Source: Agapanthus africanus (Eukaryota > Streptophyta > Magnoliopsida > Asparagales > Amaryllidaceae). From it: 64,000 nt of DNA. The notes below the pieces were generated by a model, which ran no database searches, was not told the DNA's origin, and worked only from the letters and a program-made list of their open reading frames with translations. Below are positions 47,490-59,290 of this stretch, one piece after another. Position numbers and translations under genes: made by a program. Positions within the stretch are counted from its first letter, which is position 1. Every line of letters starts with the position of its first letter. The DNA lies in contig CM057344.1 in assembly GCA_030015575.1 (NCBI GenBank), positions 184,467,044-184,531,043 of the forward strand, in the 5' to 3' direction.

Positions 47490-49703
47490 TGTTAGTTATA
47501 TGTATGTCCTAGAGGCCATTATTGTACATGTGATGTATATTATAGTGGATGCTTGGACATATATAGAGAGGAATTTCTTGCTCGATATGATAGTATGCTA
47601 TCTGGTTACTCTTTGTCTTAACATGTTGACTTGTATAAGTGATGATGTCTTGCTCTCACATATTGACAAAGCCCTTAGGATGTGTACTTGACTACCAGGA
47701 CTATGATGGAGATCATACTAGTGGGGACAAGGGTAAGTCCACAAGTACACCCTATAATTGTTCCTAGTCGAGGGAGTATTGAGACAGGGCATCGATGCTC
47801 CAGAGTAGACTAGCGTATACGCTTCTTGACCCATATGATGGGCGATGGATGATCCCATATCCATTGGTGTTTGACATCAGAGATGGTATACGGGTGCTCA
47901 ATAGAGACTGGGTACACTGAACGGATTCGCCGAGAACTCATAGATGGTATTATACGTATCGTCAGATAGCAGTTCTCTGGTGACACTGGTACAGGTTAGT
48001 CTGTCGACCCGAGATCATCATAGAGTCTTGTGTGTCTCCCACTGTGCTTTGATTTCCACCCTACCACGGCTCTACTGAGTCATGCAAACAGGTGGTTTTT
48101 GGATACAGTCCCGAGTCACATGGAGGCAATGAGCGATAGGAGGGGATTCGTCTCTCCCGGTATTGGGAGTTGATGTTGCTCTATACTCGATTGGCTATAA
48201 CAAGAAATCCCTGGTCAGGCTTGCTGAGATTTACTGGTAAGTGTTATCAGTAGTTTCTTGAACCATTATGGACCTTGCATTGGCATATCTTATCCGGCTA
48301 TTGGGGTCTGACGTTAAACCACCCCCAGGCTGTTGATATGCGAAATATCTGACGAACAGACCGGACTGTATGGTAGTGTTACTGATTGGATTCGCAAGAG
48401 TACGAGCAGGCTTGCTTGTTGATGTTCTGATCGCTCAATGCCCGGGTGGCCGTTATGTTTAGCAGACCGCTTGCGGCTTATGGGTGTTTGATATGATCAT
48501 CACCTACTGCCGGCGTATTGACGAATCTTTAGAGTCCTACACAGAGGTTTTCTGGTTCATGCAAAACGAAGTAGGAGCACACATGTGATATGTGCGGGAC
48601 CGAGATTAATGCGTGTATGTGATACCGCATTCTATTCTCGCGATATATGATATCGGACGGTTGTATGTGATATAGCCGGGATATCGGATCAAGTGTTGAT
48701 TCGATAGATTTTTACATTTGATATTAGTCGGTTGTAAATGATATAGCTGGATTATTAAATCAAGTGTTGATTTAATAATTTAATGTATAATTATATATTT
48801 GATATATTAATTTACATTAACTAATATTAGCTCACTTAAACTTTTCTTTTTCTCACTTGTGTACAATTAGTATATATGTGATATATATTAATATATATTA
48901 TTTTGTGTCATGCTAGATGCCACATGCAATATGGGTGTATGAGAATCACACCATGCTTATAATAATGATAAGATTTTATTTATTTAAAGTAAATCAAATT
49001 AGTTGGTATTTAGTCACATGCTTGGAAGCTTGGAGAAGCTTGAAGCATCTTTGATTAAGTCCACTTTCTTTGTTTTACTTGTAGATATTTACTAACCTAA
49101 CCATTATTATAACCCTTGGTTTATTCTCTACATGGGTTAGTGTATGACATTAACTCACCCATGGTTGCTATTCTCACCTCATGAGTTCATTCTTTCATCT
49201 TCATATTCTTCATCTTCTTCTTCATGAGAGAAAAAGCTTGCTAGCTTTTTCTAAGTGAGAAAATATTGTGAGAAAATAAAATCTAAAGAGAGCCCACTTC
49301 TTACTTCATCACCCTATACTATTAGCCATTTAGTTTAGGGTGTGTGCTTCACTAATTCACATATTAGTGAAGAGATAGTATGAGCTTGAGTCTCCTCGAC
49401 GTAGATCATCTTCGGCCTCGAAGACATTGAGCAAGATTGTTCATTTCTTCATGTGAAACCATACTAGAGTTCAGATGCTCACTACTAGTTGTGAAGGGAC
49501 TACTACACGGAGCTTTAGAAGTGAAGGATCGGTCTGCAAAGGTTGTATTTCTCATTCACTTAGGTGTAATGTTTGATTACATGTTTAGTTTTTCTAATTA
49601 CTCTTGCTAGATCCTAGATTAGGGTTCTTTAGCGCCTTAGAATTTTTGAAAATAGCATGCTTGATGTTTTGAAAACCCAGTAGGGTGCTAAGGAATCCCA
49701 ACA
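47490..49703 (+). repeat. D 5' LTR
   Basis: 2214 bp from TGTTAGTTATATG to AGGAATCCCAACA, followed at once by a PBS. It aligns in reverse complement with 2593-4775. Flanked on the left by CGACC as presumed duplication. Confidence 0.88.
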
Positions 49704-49704
49704 G

Positions 49705-49717
49705 TGGTATCGGAGCC
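49705..49717 (+). other. D primer-binding site (initiator tRNA-Met)
   Basis: TGGTATCGGAGCC lies one base after the LTR and matches the tRNA-Met primer site at all but one position. Confidence 0.85.
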
Positions 49718-50121
49718 GGGCTAGAGTATTAGACGATGCTTGTTAGATACGAAACCGAAACTGCTCCGAAACTTGCAACATCGAGCCCCAGTTTCTGTCG
49801 AATTTTAAATGGCTTCTAAATTTTTTTTAAATAACTGCAAAATGATGTATGGGATACACCATGAACACTACCAAAATTTGGTCCCATTTTGACCAAAAGT
49901 GGCCGGCCACAACCCTGGTAAAACCGGCCTGCTCGGCCCATCTGGGGAATTTGGGTTTCAAATTTTGGTATTGTTCCAGGCTCTGGGTTTTGGTGTTTCA
50001 GGTATTGTTTGTTTTTTCTAAAATTGCATGTGATGCAGTATTACTGTATAGGCAACTCGGAGTGTTTCGTATTCGTAGTTTAACAGTGTTTTTGGGTTTT
50101 CACATGTTATCTAGGCGAAGT

Positions 50122-50461
50122 TAAAAAGTTCGATCGAATGTCAAAAACCCATTTTTCCAAGTTTAAGGTATTCGGAAAATCATGCAAGCGATTCTGTAGA
50201 CCCTCTAGAAGAATGAAACCCTAACTCGATATAATGACCATGGAACCACTTTCGAACCTTAAGATTTGGGGCAGCTCCGCGGTGCCATTAATGAGGCTTG
50301 GGTTTGCCCTTCTACGGTTGGTCCATAAGTGTTGTGGCATGTTCTGGGTATTTTTGAACTGCGCTCAAGTGTTGAGCTCTTGGGGAATTGTGGGATTTTG
50401 ATTAATCGATCGAAAAGTTTAAAGACGTCCGGATATTTGTGATGGGATACAATACTTGGAA
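50122..50461 (+). repeat. Block shared with element A
   Basis: Counterpart of 13918-14245 (reverse complement). Both retain a stretch of common reading frame (GSSAVPLMRLGFALLRL here). Unrecognised; may be a captured sequence. Confidence 0.75.
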
Positions 50462-51689
50462 TCAACAATATTTGAATTTTATAAATCTAGCAATTTAGTC
50501 TCATTTGATCGGTTGCCATGGGATTTTAATGTGATCAAAAGTCCGTCGCAATCACGTAGTGTACGCGGATACTCGCCGGGTAACTTTACTAGATAGCCAT
50601 GCCCCATAGCCCCGACCATGTGACTGTAGGAAAACTCCGTTGCCAAAAGCATCCGTCCGGATGCTCGCGGCCGCAGTGTTCCGCTTAAGTGCACTTCGTC
50701 GCCGGTATCGGGGGTGCGACCGTTTACTAAAGTTTCCGACGAGCATTCGATCGAGATGTCAGGAATTTTGTTGAATTTCCTGACTTATTATTGGAAAGTG
50801 TTTTCAATATCGAGACTAAAATGCGGGGTTTATAATTGTTAGACATGCGATGTCTAAGGAATTCATATTGTTAGGCATGAAATCCAGAATATGAGATATT
50901 ACGGGTTTACGATGTCTTAGGTGGTTGCGAATTCCAATTGTTGTAGTTTTCATTTTCTTTTCTGCGACCGTAAGTGTGATATGTAGTGTATCGCCGGTTT
51001 CGTTGCTATACGTCAATGACAATTGGGATACGCATATTTACTTACGTTGATGATATGTGATGTTATGTGTTGATGTGATATGTTATAATGGATCGTCGTG
51101 TTTGAATAGCCGGGTTTTTTTTATGTGAGATGAGAGTTTTTCATTTTCATTCATGTAAAAACTTGTATGTAATATTCTTTTATTGGGGCACTTCTGGGTT
51201 GAGGAAGATGTTACCGTTGATGTATATTATTTACTTTTCCGTATTAGGATAGACCCAAGGAGGGGAGCACAAGTAACCGGGTTCTAGAGTCCACTGGGAG
51301 ACCATCTCAAGGAGTCGAGTCCGGGTCTCCTAACTCTAGAATTGGTAGGGTTACCTGCCGCTCTCGTAGGGGTCTAGGGATATGGGTTTGGCTATTCATC
51401 GCGACCGTGGAATCCGTGTTTTATACTGGCTTAAATTAAAACACGGAATTCCTAGTATATCCAATATTTCATATGTGTTCTTCTGCTGTTGATATTCTGT
51501 GATGTGATTACTTGTTATTTTGAGACGAATGCTTATATTATATATATGATATATAATAATTATTGTTGCATTCGTTTCTTCTGTGATTCTTGTGAAGCAT
51601 AATTAATGGGACTTCATTAATGAGATTAATGAAATAAAAGAAACATAAAGATGTTGTAGAATTTTTTTTTAAAAAGATATGGTGGCTCT

Positions 51690-51952
51690 AGTTCTTGCTT
51701 TGCATAACGGTATTCCTTGTAGAATATCCAGCACCTTATTCGATAAGGAAAGAGCCGAGATCCCTTCACCGGGAGTGACCTCTTTAGAAAAACTGGCAGA
51801 TGCTATAACCCACTATGTTTGTTTTGATTGCTTCTCTACTATTTGTTTTGCATAGTGGTATTTGTGAAATATCCAGCACCTTATTCGATGAGGAAAGAGC
51901 CGAGATCCCTTCATCGGGAGTGACCTCTTTAGCAAAACTAGCAATAGCCTAA
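51690..51952 (+). repeat. Direct duplication in D leader
   Basis: Two copies, about 148 bp apart, of a segment of roughly 110 bp: AATATCCAGCACCTTATTCG, GGAAAGAGCCGAGATCCCTT and GGGAGTGACCTCTTTAG all occur twice. The copies differ at several sites, so the duplication is not recent. Confidence 0.9.
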
Positions 51953-52083
51953 AAAACACTCATTTTAAAAACCACTCGATTCTACAACGATATCAAGTTC
52001 AAAGCGTTAAAGGTTTTCATAAAAACCATCCGCAGACCCTTCGTCATTTTAGGAAGTAGAGTACTTAGTATTTGTGCTGCGTG

Positions 52084-52275
52084 TGTTGATCATAGCCAAG
52101 GCACAGTGTACGGTAGCTAAATGATGTCTTCCTACACAGCATATGATGCGATTAATTAGGACATTCATGTAATTATGTTGATTATAGTCAAGGGTCATAT
52201 GAGTGGGTCTAATTAATCATGAAATGACGGGTAGGACTTGACTAGTACTTATGATATGTTGATCATAGTCAAGCT
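52084..52275 (+). repeat. Three spaced copies of TGTTGATCATAGTCAAG
   Basis: Copies begin at 52084, 52176 and 52257 with one or two changes each, spaced 80-92 bp apart. Each is followed by a purine-rich stretch. Meaning unknown. Confidence 0.75.
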
Positions 52276-52497
52276 CATAAGCACTAGGGGTAAAAACCAT
52301 TATCGGGAATTTTAAGTGTTGAAATTTGCAATGAGATTGCATACCTTCTATGAGATAGTTGGATCCCGATACCCATTGAGAGTAAGAGTTACTCCTGGAA
52401 GAGTTTTACACATTATAATTAGCCAATCAAGTAGATGTCTAGAAAGGTGTTAACGGGGTTACGCCCCCTGGGAAAACGTGGTTTATTTTAATTAGGT

Positions 52498-52513
52498 CCG
52501 TGCGAAAGCACGG
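52498..52513 (+). other. GNRA-type hairpin in D leader
   Basis: CCGTGC-GAAA-GCACGG: a perfect 6 bp stem closed by a GAAA tetraloop, about 210 bases before the putative gag start. GNRA hairpins are common in RNA packaging and leader structures of retroelements. Function here is inferred. Confidence 0.5.
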
Positions 52514-52724
52514 GGAACCTCCCTCAAAGTACCGACACTGGACTGGCCAAATGATTCGCGAACTTATAGGGTGTAATTAATCCCGGCTAATCTTACCTTT
52601 TAGGGTTTGAAGGAAGATTTGATAAAAACAGTGGGAGCCATCCTGATTAGATAAATTAATAACCATTCTGATCTTGCAAGAGCGCACACAGAGTGTTTTC
52701 TTCTCTCTCTCTCCTGGTAGCGAA

Positions 52725-52917
52725 CATGTCACGCCTTAATCATGATAATAATATGGATGCATTGACCGAACCTGCTTATTATACTGAGCTAAGGAACGTT
52801 GGTTTCGCTCTATCTTATAATTGTTATAAGTTCGAGCAGGAAATAGGGGAATATCCGGATTCCCATGCCACCCAATTAAAGAAAGTGCATGTTGAGGCAT
52901 CTTCTTCCGGCGTGTTC
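52725..52917 (+). pseudogene. D gag-like frame, start only
   Basis: Open frame beginning MSRLNHDNNMDALTEPAYY, 64 codons to the point where G is inserted. I do not recognise the sequence. Its position after PBS and leader suggests gag. The codons after 52917 belong to G's LTR and not to this gene. Confidence 0.45.
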
Positions 52918-55803
52918 CGTAACGCCTTGAAAAGTCGTTTTGGTATTTTCCCGAAAATCGGTAAATATTTGGTATTTTTCCGTAAATCGTCATTATAATT
53001 ATTTTGCAATATAGGCCTAATTATACCTAATTTAGATAGGTAATTGCTAGTTTTTAGTAGCTAATGAGTTGTTTATAAAATTCTAGTCGTTAAAATTTTT
53101 TCCCTAATTTACTATTTTTTTAATATTATATTATGCTGTTAAAAATAAATTAAATTAGCGATAAATACAAATTTGAATGGACTAATTACATGCTTTAGAA
53201 CCATGATAACTAAAATCTAGTGAGTAATATAAATTTTTAGCTTTTTATTACAAGTTCTAATTGGTTATAATTAAGGGAATATTAAAATTCAAATAAATTA
53301 AACTAAAACTTGCAATTTTGAGCTTGTGGGGGGTCTTTTTGCATTGAATTTTTTGTACAATCTCTCACAACCTCACCCCTCTTATTGGCCGGCCCCACCA
53401 CCAAGGCAGCAGCCCATAATTTCCCCCCTCCAATTTGTGTTCTTCAACTCATTTTAAATTGTTTAAAAAGGTTTTAATATATTAAATTGGGTATGGGTTT
53501 TAAGTGATATGAGAGGGGTTTGACTTTGGTTTTTTCAACACCATTTCCTCACTTTTCCCCATCCCTTACCCCTGGCTAAAACCCCCGCTGCTGCAGATCC
53601 CCATTTTCCCCCATCTCCTTTTGCTTCAATTTCATCCAAAAATCCACCGAAATCAACAATTTTCTTCACAAATTCAACACAAAACCCTATTCTATCTTTT
53701 CTCAAGCCCAAATTGGTTTAAATCTTGGAGAAAGGAGGCATATTTGGAGGCTAGAGCAAGCTAGGGTTTGAAATTATGAGGTATAGTTTCAACCTATGGT
53801 TAATTTGTAGTTTTAGTGTGCTAAATAGAACTTTGAAGTGTTAATTTAGTGCTAATCTCATTCTAGGTTTTTAAAGAGAGTAGTTTGATTTGAACTAGGG
53901 TTTTAGCACACCATTACTAGGTTAATTAAATCTATTTTGCTATCTAGTTGTTTTACTAACCTAATCAATGAGGTTACTTTGCTTAAGTGGCTACAAATTA
54001 TGCTAATCTAGGTTTTTCTAGTGTGAAATTTTGATAGTAATTGCTAGTTATAAAAATCAAGAAAGGATTGTTTATGGAAAATAGGATTTGAAGCATTGCT
54101 AATGTGTTGAAATTTAGTGTAGTGGTTATCTAATGGTTTAACTTGGGTGATTATGCTTGATAGTAGTCTATTTGTCGCAAAGCGGCGATGTTTGCACCGA
54201 ATTTGGAATGCTAATACTTACTAGGTTTTTTTTTATAAAATTAGGTGATGAATTATTTGTGATATCTTGATGATATTATTGGCATCTCCTATGACTTTTA
54301 GGGGATGTGAATGCTAATCTTGGTTTGATCGGGTTTTGTTTTGGCGGTTGGTCCGAAACGACAATTTTAGTTAAGGTTGTAGTGTTTTTCATGTGTGTTC
54401 CGTGCACCTTGTGCACAATGTGCCTAACTCGTTGACGTTGAACATTTCATTTTGTGACATGCATCGTTTCATGATGTGTAACCTTATGTTTTGTGTTGTG
54501 CAAATTCCAGGATCGGTCGCGAAGACTTCGGACGCGGCACAAAAAGGGAAAGCGGAGATTGGACCTTGCTAGCTGGGCATTTCTGGTGAGTAGATGTATA
54601 CATCTATGGGGAGAATCGTTTGGATGGCGCGAGGCGCCCGATAATTTAGAATTTCTAGTAATACCAGCTTGTTGCATGGAGTTCCTAGTTACCTATTTTA
54701 TGGCACTGCATGACCTTTATATCCATATTTGTGTTAAATTCATCGTATAGAAACCATTGAAACCATTAAATGAGATATGCGACACAGGAAATAATTGGCT
54801 TGTTTTTTCATTATATATAATTGTGCAACTTCATCGCATAGGACACTTGCACCATTACCAGGGTTTTATTCTGCACGAGCACTATTCATGTGAACACAAA
54901 CGCCTTGGTAATTGCTATGCCACAAACACTAGATAACTTGTTTAAACCGGAATTTAGAATAATTTCACCATATAAGACATATAAATCAGTACTAATATAT
55001 AAATTCCACAAGATGAACATGTAGGATTGCTAGTCAGATGCATGTACCTCATTACATCATTCGATCATACATAGTCTTTTAGTCATATATTGTAGTTCAC
55101 ATTGTTGATACAATAGGCATTCATCATCATTGAAATGTGTACTTGTGGTACTTTCTTTCTTGAGGATTTCAGTATTTGAGATTTATGAGATTTTGGAGAA
55201 ACCGCAAGGATTTAATAAAACTGATATCATTTAAAATATTGCAAGTTGCGGCTTTCTCGAGATATGATATTCGTGTCGTCCACCATGAGTTTCCTGTTAG
55301 TTTTCGAGACCCGTTAGAGGAGTAGGATGAACCGTTTCGGGTACATGGTGGGCCCGGTAAGGTATCCTGGGGCAAGAAGTTCGAGTAGTAGACGATGAGC
55401 CTGGCAGGGGCAGATTACCTACCGGTGATTGTTGGCGCGACGGATATCCATAGGATACCGACCGTGGTCATGAGATGTTGAGATATTGATATTTTGAGAT
55501 GGACCAGCCGGACGGCTGGGGCCGGGATATTGGATACAGATACTTTGGGACACTAAGATATTTATTTGAGGTGCCGATGCTGGGCACGGATTTCTGTTGA
55601 TTTCATATGATATTTCCTCAGATATTTCACAGAAATTTTCCTAAGATAAAAATAATGATTTTCTCATATCAGCATAGTCAGATCACCTGTTACATCGCAT
55701 TCATGTCGTATACCTGCTAGTACTTCATACCATATCAATGTTGTAGAATTGTGACACTTTGCGTACATGCTTAGGATAGTCTTTATAGATGATACATATT
55801 ACT

Positions 55804-55823
55804 CACGAGTTGGTAACTCACCC
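55804..55823 (+). promoter_or_regulatory. Conserved GAGTTG-CAACTC island in G LTR
   Basis: CACGAGTTGGTAACTCACCC is the counterpart of the 20-mer in E (2467-2486, 46713-46732) and A (7633-7652, 15802-15821). It is followed in all of them by a TTTTGCAGGT or TTCTTGCAGGT stretch about 25 bp downstream in element sense. It lies about 130 bp before the putative TATA box, so I read it as an upstream promoter element. Confidence 0.45.
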
Positions 55824-55948
55824 CCATTGTGCTACAGCCTTTTTGCAGGTCTGATCCGTCAGTACTGTACCGGCGGACGCACTTCCTCTTTTTGCGTGGA
55901 TTTGAGGATTTTTGCTCGTAGGTGGGTCATGTGTTTATTTTGTTTCCA

Positions 55949-55968
55949 CCTTATATATTCTTTGTATC
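55949..55968 (+). promoter_or_regulatory. Putative TATA box of G LTR
   Basis: CCTTATATATTCTTTGTATC, conserved at the same relative place in E and, less well, in A. Transcription from about 30 bp downstream would leave an R+U5 of about 490 bases. Confidence 0.45.
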
Positions 55969-56245
55969 TAGTGTACTCCATCTACTGTATCATCTACCAG
56001 TACTGATGTATTTTGACTTAGAGGCGAGACAGTGAGATTTATGGGCATGTATATTATTTCTTTGGGTCGCGCTCACTTGAGCCGACATGTTGCTTATTAC
56101 TTATGGCTTTTCATACTTATTTTGCACATTGCTAATTTATATTGCGTGGGATTTGTGTCCGCCTTGGGGCGAAGAGCTAGCTCCTGCTTGTGGATGCCTT
56201 TTTTTCATGTTATTGATATATTCCTGTTTTGTACCCGTTTAGGGG

Positions 56246-56276
56246 CCAGTATTTACAAAGGAGACTCTGCCGAAAT
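56246..56276 (+). promoter_or_regulatory. Conserved R/U5 block (G)
   Basis: CCAGTATTTACAAAGGAGAC followed by TCTGCCGAAAT. A's LTRs share all but two of the 31 bases, on the opposite strand. A GAGCTAGCTC palindrome about 60 bp upstream is shared as well. Confidence 0.5.
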
Positions 56277-56482
56277 TTTGGGGAAAAAAATGGATGTTGC
56301 TTTTAAAAAGCTTGATGTGACTTATTTGATTAAAAATCGCTTTCAATAAATTGGTTTTCCTTCACTCTACTGCTTATTTGGTTTTGATTTCCGGGCTTTG
56401 GCTTACTTAGATTACGTCCGCCTTGAGACGTTCGTAATTTAAGTGCCAGTCACGTTCCGTACCTTTCGGGTCGTGACAAAGT

Positions 56483-56496
56483 TGGTATCAGAGCGA
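56483..56496 (+). other. G primer-binding site (initiator tRNA-Met)
   Basis: TGGTATCAGAGCGA, four bases after the LTR end. It matches plant initiator tRNA-Met over its first 12 bases. Confidence 0.92.
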
Positions 56497-56712
56497 GGTT
56501 TTACCTTTCTGAGTGTAGGATGACCCTTGGTTGATGGAGTAAGTGACTTAAGCAGGGTAACGTAGCGTGTGTATGTCCGCGGCATACTTGCGATACGGTA
56601 CTCCGCCTAGGTGACTTTAGGATATACTTGCTTGAAAATTCCTTCTTCAATTCCGTGTATCCTATGATTCTATTGCACTGTTCTTATTATCCTGTTTCCT
56701 GTACCAGCCACT

Positions 56713-57906
56713 ATGCTGCCAAAGGCTATGAGAGCGCAGAGGGCTGCCGCCCGAGATGAGATCCGAGCAGACTCGTCCGAGACGAGGACTGGGCAAGGTG
56801 GCATACCTACGCCTCAGGGACAGACTGATCCTCCTTCCCCAGGCCGCATGGATAGGCTAGAGTCTGGTATGGAGGAGTTACGACAGATGATGGGAGGTAT
56901 GCAGGAGTTACGAAAGATGGTGGGATCCTCAGTAGAGGCCAGTCGTGCACCGAGATCGGAGGACGTACCTACCACAGCACAGACTACGATAGTACCTGCT
57001 GTCCAGACAGTTGCTCCTACTACTGCAGTGGCTATTCCAGTATCACTACAGGATTTCATGAGACTGATGCCCCCAATCTTCACCGGCACCGATGCAGCGG
57101 AGGATCCGCAGACATTCCTTGAAAATTTAGCTAGGATTTGCCATTCGCTCAGATGTTCTGACGATAGATGGGTGGAGCTTACGAGTTTCCGTCTGGAGGG
57201 CCTTACCCAGACATGGTGGGAGTCAGTCGAGAGAGGTCGAGCTGCAGGTCTACCTCTTATGACTTGGGCCGAGTTCACAGCAGTATTTCTAGCCCGTTTC
57301 CTTCCAAAGAGCATTCATGATGCTCGAGCTCGTAGTTTTGAGGCTTTGCTCAAGACTCCATGGATGACAGTGTCCGAATATGATATCCAGTTTACTCAGT
57401 TGTTCCGATATGCTCCGTAATTGGTTGATACTGAAGAGAAGAGGGTAAAGAGGTTTGTGCAGGGACTCGACACACAGTTATTTCTTGCCATCGGCGCCCA
57501 GCACTTTGAAACTTATGCAGCTGTTATGGACACGGCCTTACGGATGGGGGCGCACATTTCAGAGACTTTGGCTGTTTCTGGGCCGAAGAGGATTCGTACC
57601 GATATGCTAGTCAGAGGCATCGTGCCAGATTCTTTCCGAGAGATGGTTGCGGCAGAGGAGTTAGACGAGGTCAGCTATTTAGTTCTTCTCCGTAGGGGCC
57701 AGCAGGCGTCGCCAGGATGTTTTGGGTGCGGGAGCCCGCACCATCATATCCGAGACTATCTGGTGAGACGACAGGGAGCGGCGATAGTTCCACACGTGAC
57801 TTTACCACCTTCACCACCTCCTCAGAGAGCTCTACTTCCTGCCCCCGGTGATGCTCCATGTCTGTTAGGCGCCCCCAGAGGCCGTGGACATGGTGGTCCT
57901 ATTTAG
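56713..57906 (+). pseudogene. G gag region
   Basis: Begins MLPKAMRAQRAAARDEI after a leader of about 215 bp. The capsid-like core has LMPPIFTGTDAAEDPQTFLE, WVELTSFRLEGLTQTWWES and FTAVFLARFLPKSIHDARA, the usual wording of plant chromovirus Gag. A Cys/His knuckle (CFGCGSPHHHIRD) lies near 57718-57760. Gag forms the particle and binds the element RNA. Fossil. Confidence 0.93.
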
Positions 57907-57959
57907 AGAGGACGAGGAGGCAGAGGCCGAGGCCGAAGTCAGCCAGCTATTAGTGGAGG

Positions 57960-58590
57960 ACAGGCCCGAGTGTTCGCTTTGACTCCGCAGGATGCGCATG
58001 CATCCAATGCCGTTGTGACAGGTACCTTGCCAGTATGTTCTTTTGACGCACGAGTATTATTCGACCCAGGTTCCACACATTCGTATGTATCAACACACTT
58101 TGCACCGATATTGGGCCGTGAGTCATCGTCGTTAGATCAGCCGCTTGTTGTTATTACTCCGGTAGGCGAGTCGTTTGTCGCTCGTTTTGTGTTTCGATTG
58201 TGTTCTGTTCGTATCGGGGAGAGGGATTCATCGGTTGATTTGATTCTCCTCGATATGTTGGACTTTGATGTGCTTCTGGGCATGGACCGGCTGGCCACTT
58301 GTTATGCATCTGTAGACTGCCGTGAGAAGGCAGTCAGATTTAGCATTCCGGGAGAGCCAGTCCTTGTTATTCAGGGAGACCGCAGCGTCACCCTTCCCAG
58401 CTTGATTTCGTCTCTTCACGCCAGTCAGCTATTGCGGAAGGGATGTCAGGGATTCATAGAATATGTTTGTGATACTCGAGCTGCAGAGGTTCCTTTGGAC
58501 CAGGTCCCGATTGTTAGTGAGTTTCCTGACGAGCTGCCTGGGTTACCGCCTGAGCGCGATGTTGAGTTCTGCATCGACTAGATTCCTGGC
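57960..58590 (+). pseudogene. G protease region and linker to RT
   Basis: The active-site region reads CSFDARVLFDPGSTHSYVS and is followed by DFDVLLGMDRLATCYASVDC. The linker ends with PDELPGLPPERDVEFCID, the usual lead-in to RT in this group. Fossil. Confidence 0.9.
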
Positions 58591-58599
58591 TCGGGGCCT

Positions 58600-59290
58600 A
58601 TTTCTATACCGCCTTATCGGATGGCCCTGGCGGAGCTTAGAGAGCTGAAGGATCAGTTGCAGGATTTGTTAGATAAAGGGCTTATTCGACCTAGTGTGAC
58701 CCCGTGGGGTGCTCCTGTCCCGTTCGTCAAGAAAAAGGACGGCAGTTTGCGCTTGTGCATTGATTACCGCTAGCTGAATAGGGTTACCGTATGGAACAGA
58801 TATCCCTTACCACATATCGATGATTTGTTCGACCAGCTTCAGGGTGCGGGATACTTTTCGAGGATTAACTTGTGATCGGGTTGCCATCAGTTGCGGGTGC
58901 GGTAGGAGGATATTCCGAGGACGGCTTTTCGCACACGTTACGGGCACTATGAGTTTTTGGTGATGTCGTTCGGACTCACCAATGCACTAGCCGCGTTTAT
59001 GGACTTGATGAACCGCATTTTCAGGCCGTATCTAGATTTGTTCATCATCGTGTTTATTGACGACATTTTGGTGTATTCCCAGAGCCGAGAGGAGCACGAG
59101 CAGCAGTTGCGGATCACATTGCAGACTTGTAGGGAGCACCAGCTGTTCGCGAAATTTTCCAAGTGCGCGTTTTGGCTTGACAACATTGATTTCTTGGGTC
59201 ACGTGATTACGAGAGATGGCATATGTGTGGACCCAAAGAAGATCGAGGCCGTTCAGCATTGGCCCAGACCGACATCAGTTACGGAGATCC
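58600..59290 (+). pseudogene. G reverse transcriptase region
   Basis: Fingers and palm with [14 protein letters not shown], then [20 protein letters not shown] and the catalytic [11 protein letters not shown] at about 59055, then [20 protein letters not shown]. Ty3/gypsy RT of the chromovirus branch. Fossil; broken. Confidence 0.93.

Larger units (their letters stand above)
49718..52724 (+). other. D leader, about 3 kb, no recognised gene
   Basis: Unusually long untranslated stretch between PBS and the first plausible gag start. It holds the block shared with A (50122-50461), a direct duplication (51690-51952), three TGTTGATCATAGTCAAG-type copies and a GNRA-type hairpin. Frames on either strand are short and unrecognised. 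Confidence 0.6.
47490..52917 (+). mobile_element. Element D: long-leader LTR element (Ty1/copia-like), split by G
   Basis: Plus-strand element with LTR 47490-49703, PBS, a leader of about 3 kb and the start of an open frame at 52725. Chromovirus G interrupts it at 52918; its remainder, including the 3' LTR, lies beyond the window. Its LTR is related to the solo LTR 2593-4775 and to LTR F, and F abuts a copia RNase H tail, so I infer Ty1/copia. No pol is visible here to confirm that. The age cannot be estimated from one LTR. Confidence 0.75.
52918..56478 (+). repeat. G 5' LTR
   Basis: Matches the 3' LTR (61453-64000) over its first 2.5 kb. It starts GTAACGCCTTGAAAAG and ends TTTCGGGTCGTGACA. 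The last third is homologous to the R/U5 side of A and E. No gene; the short frames are not conserved with any protein I know. Confidence 0.94.

Noticed and set aside
52725-52998. 101-codon frame taken as one gene
   Set aside because: Its second part is the LTR of element G; only the first 64 codons can belong to element D.
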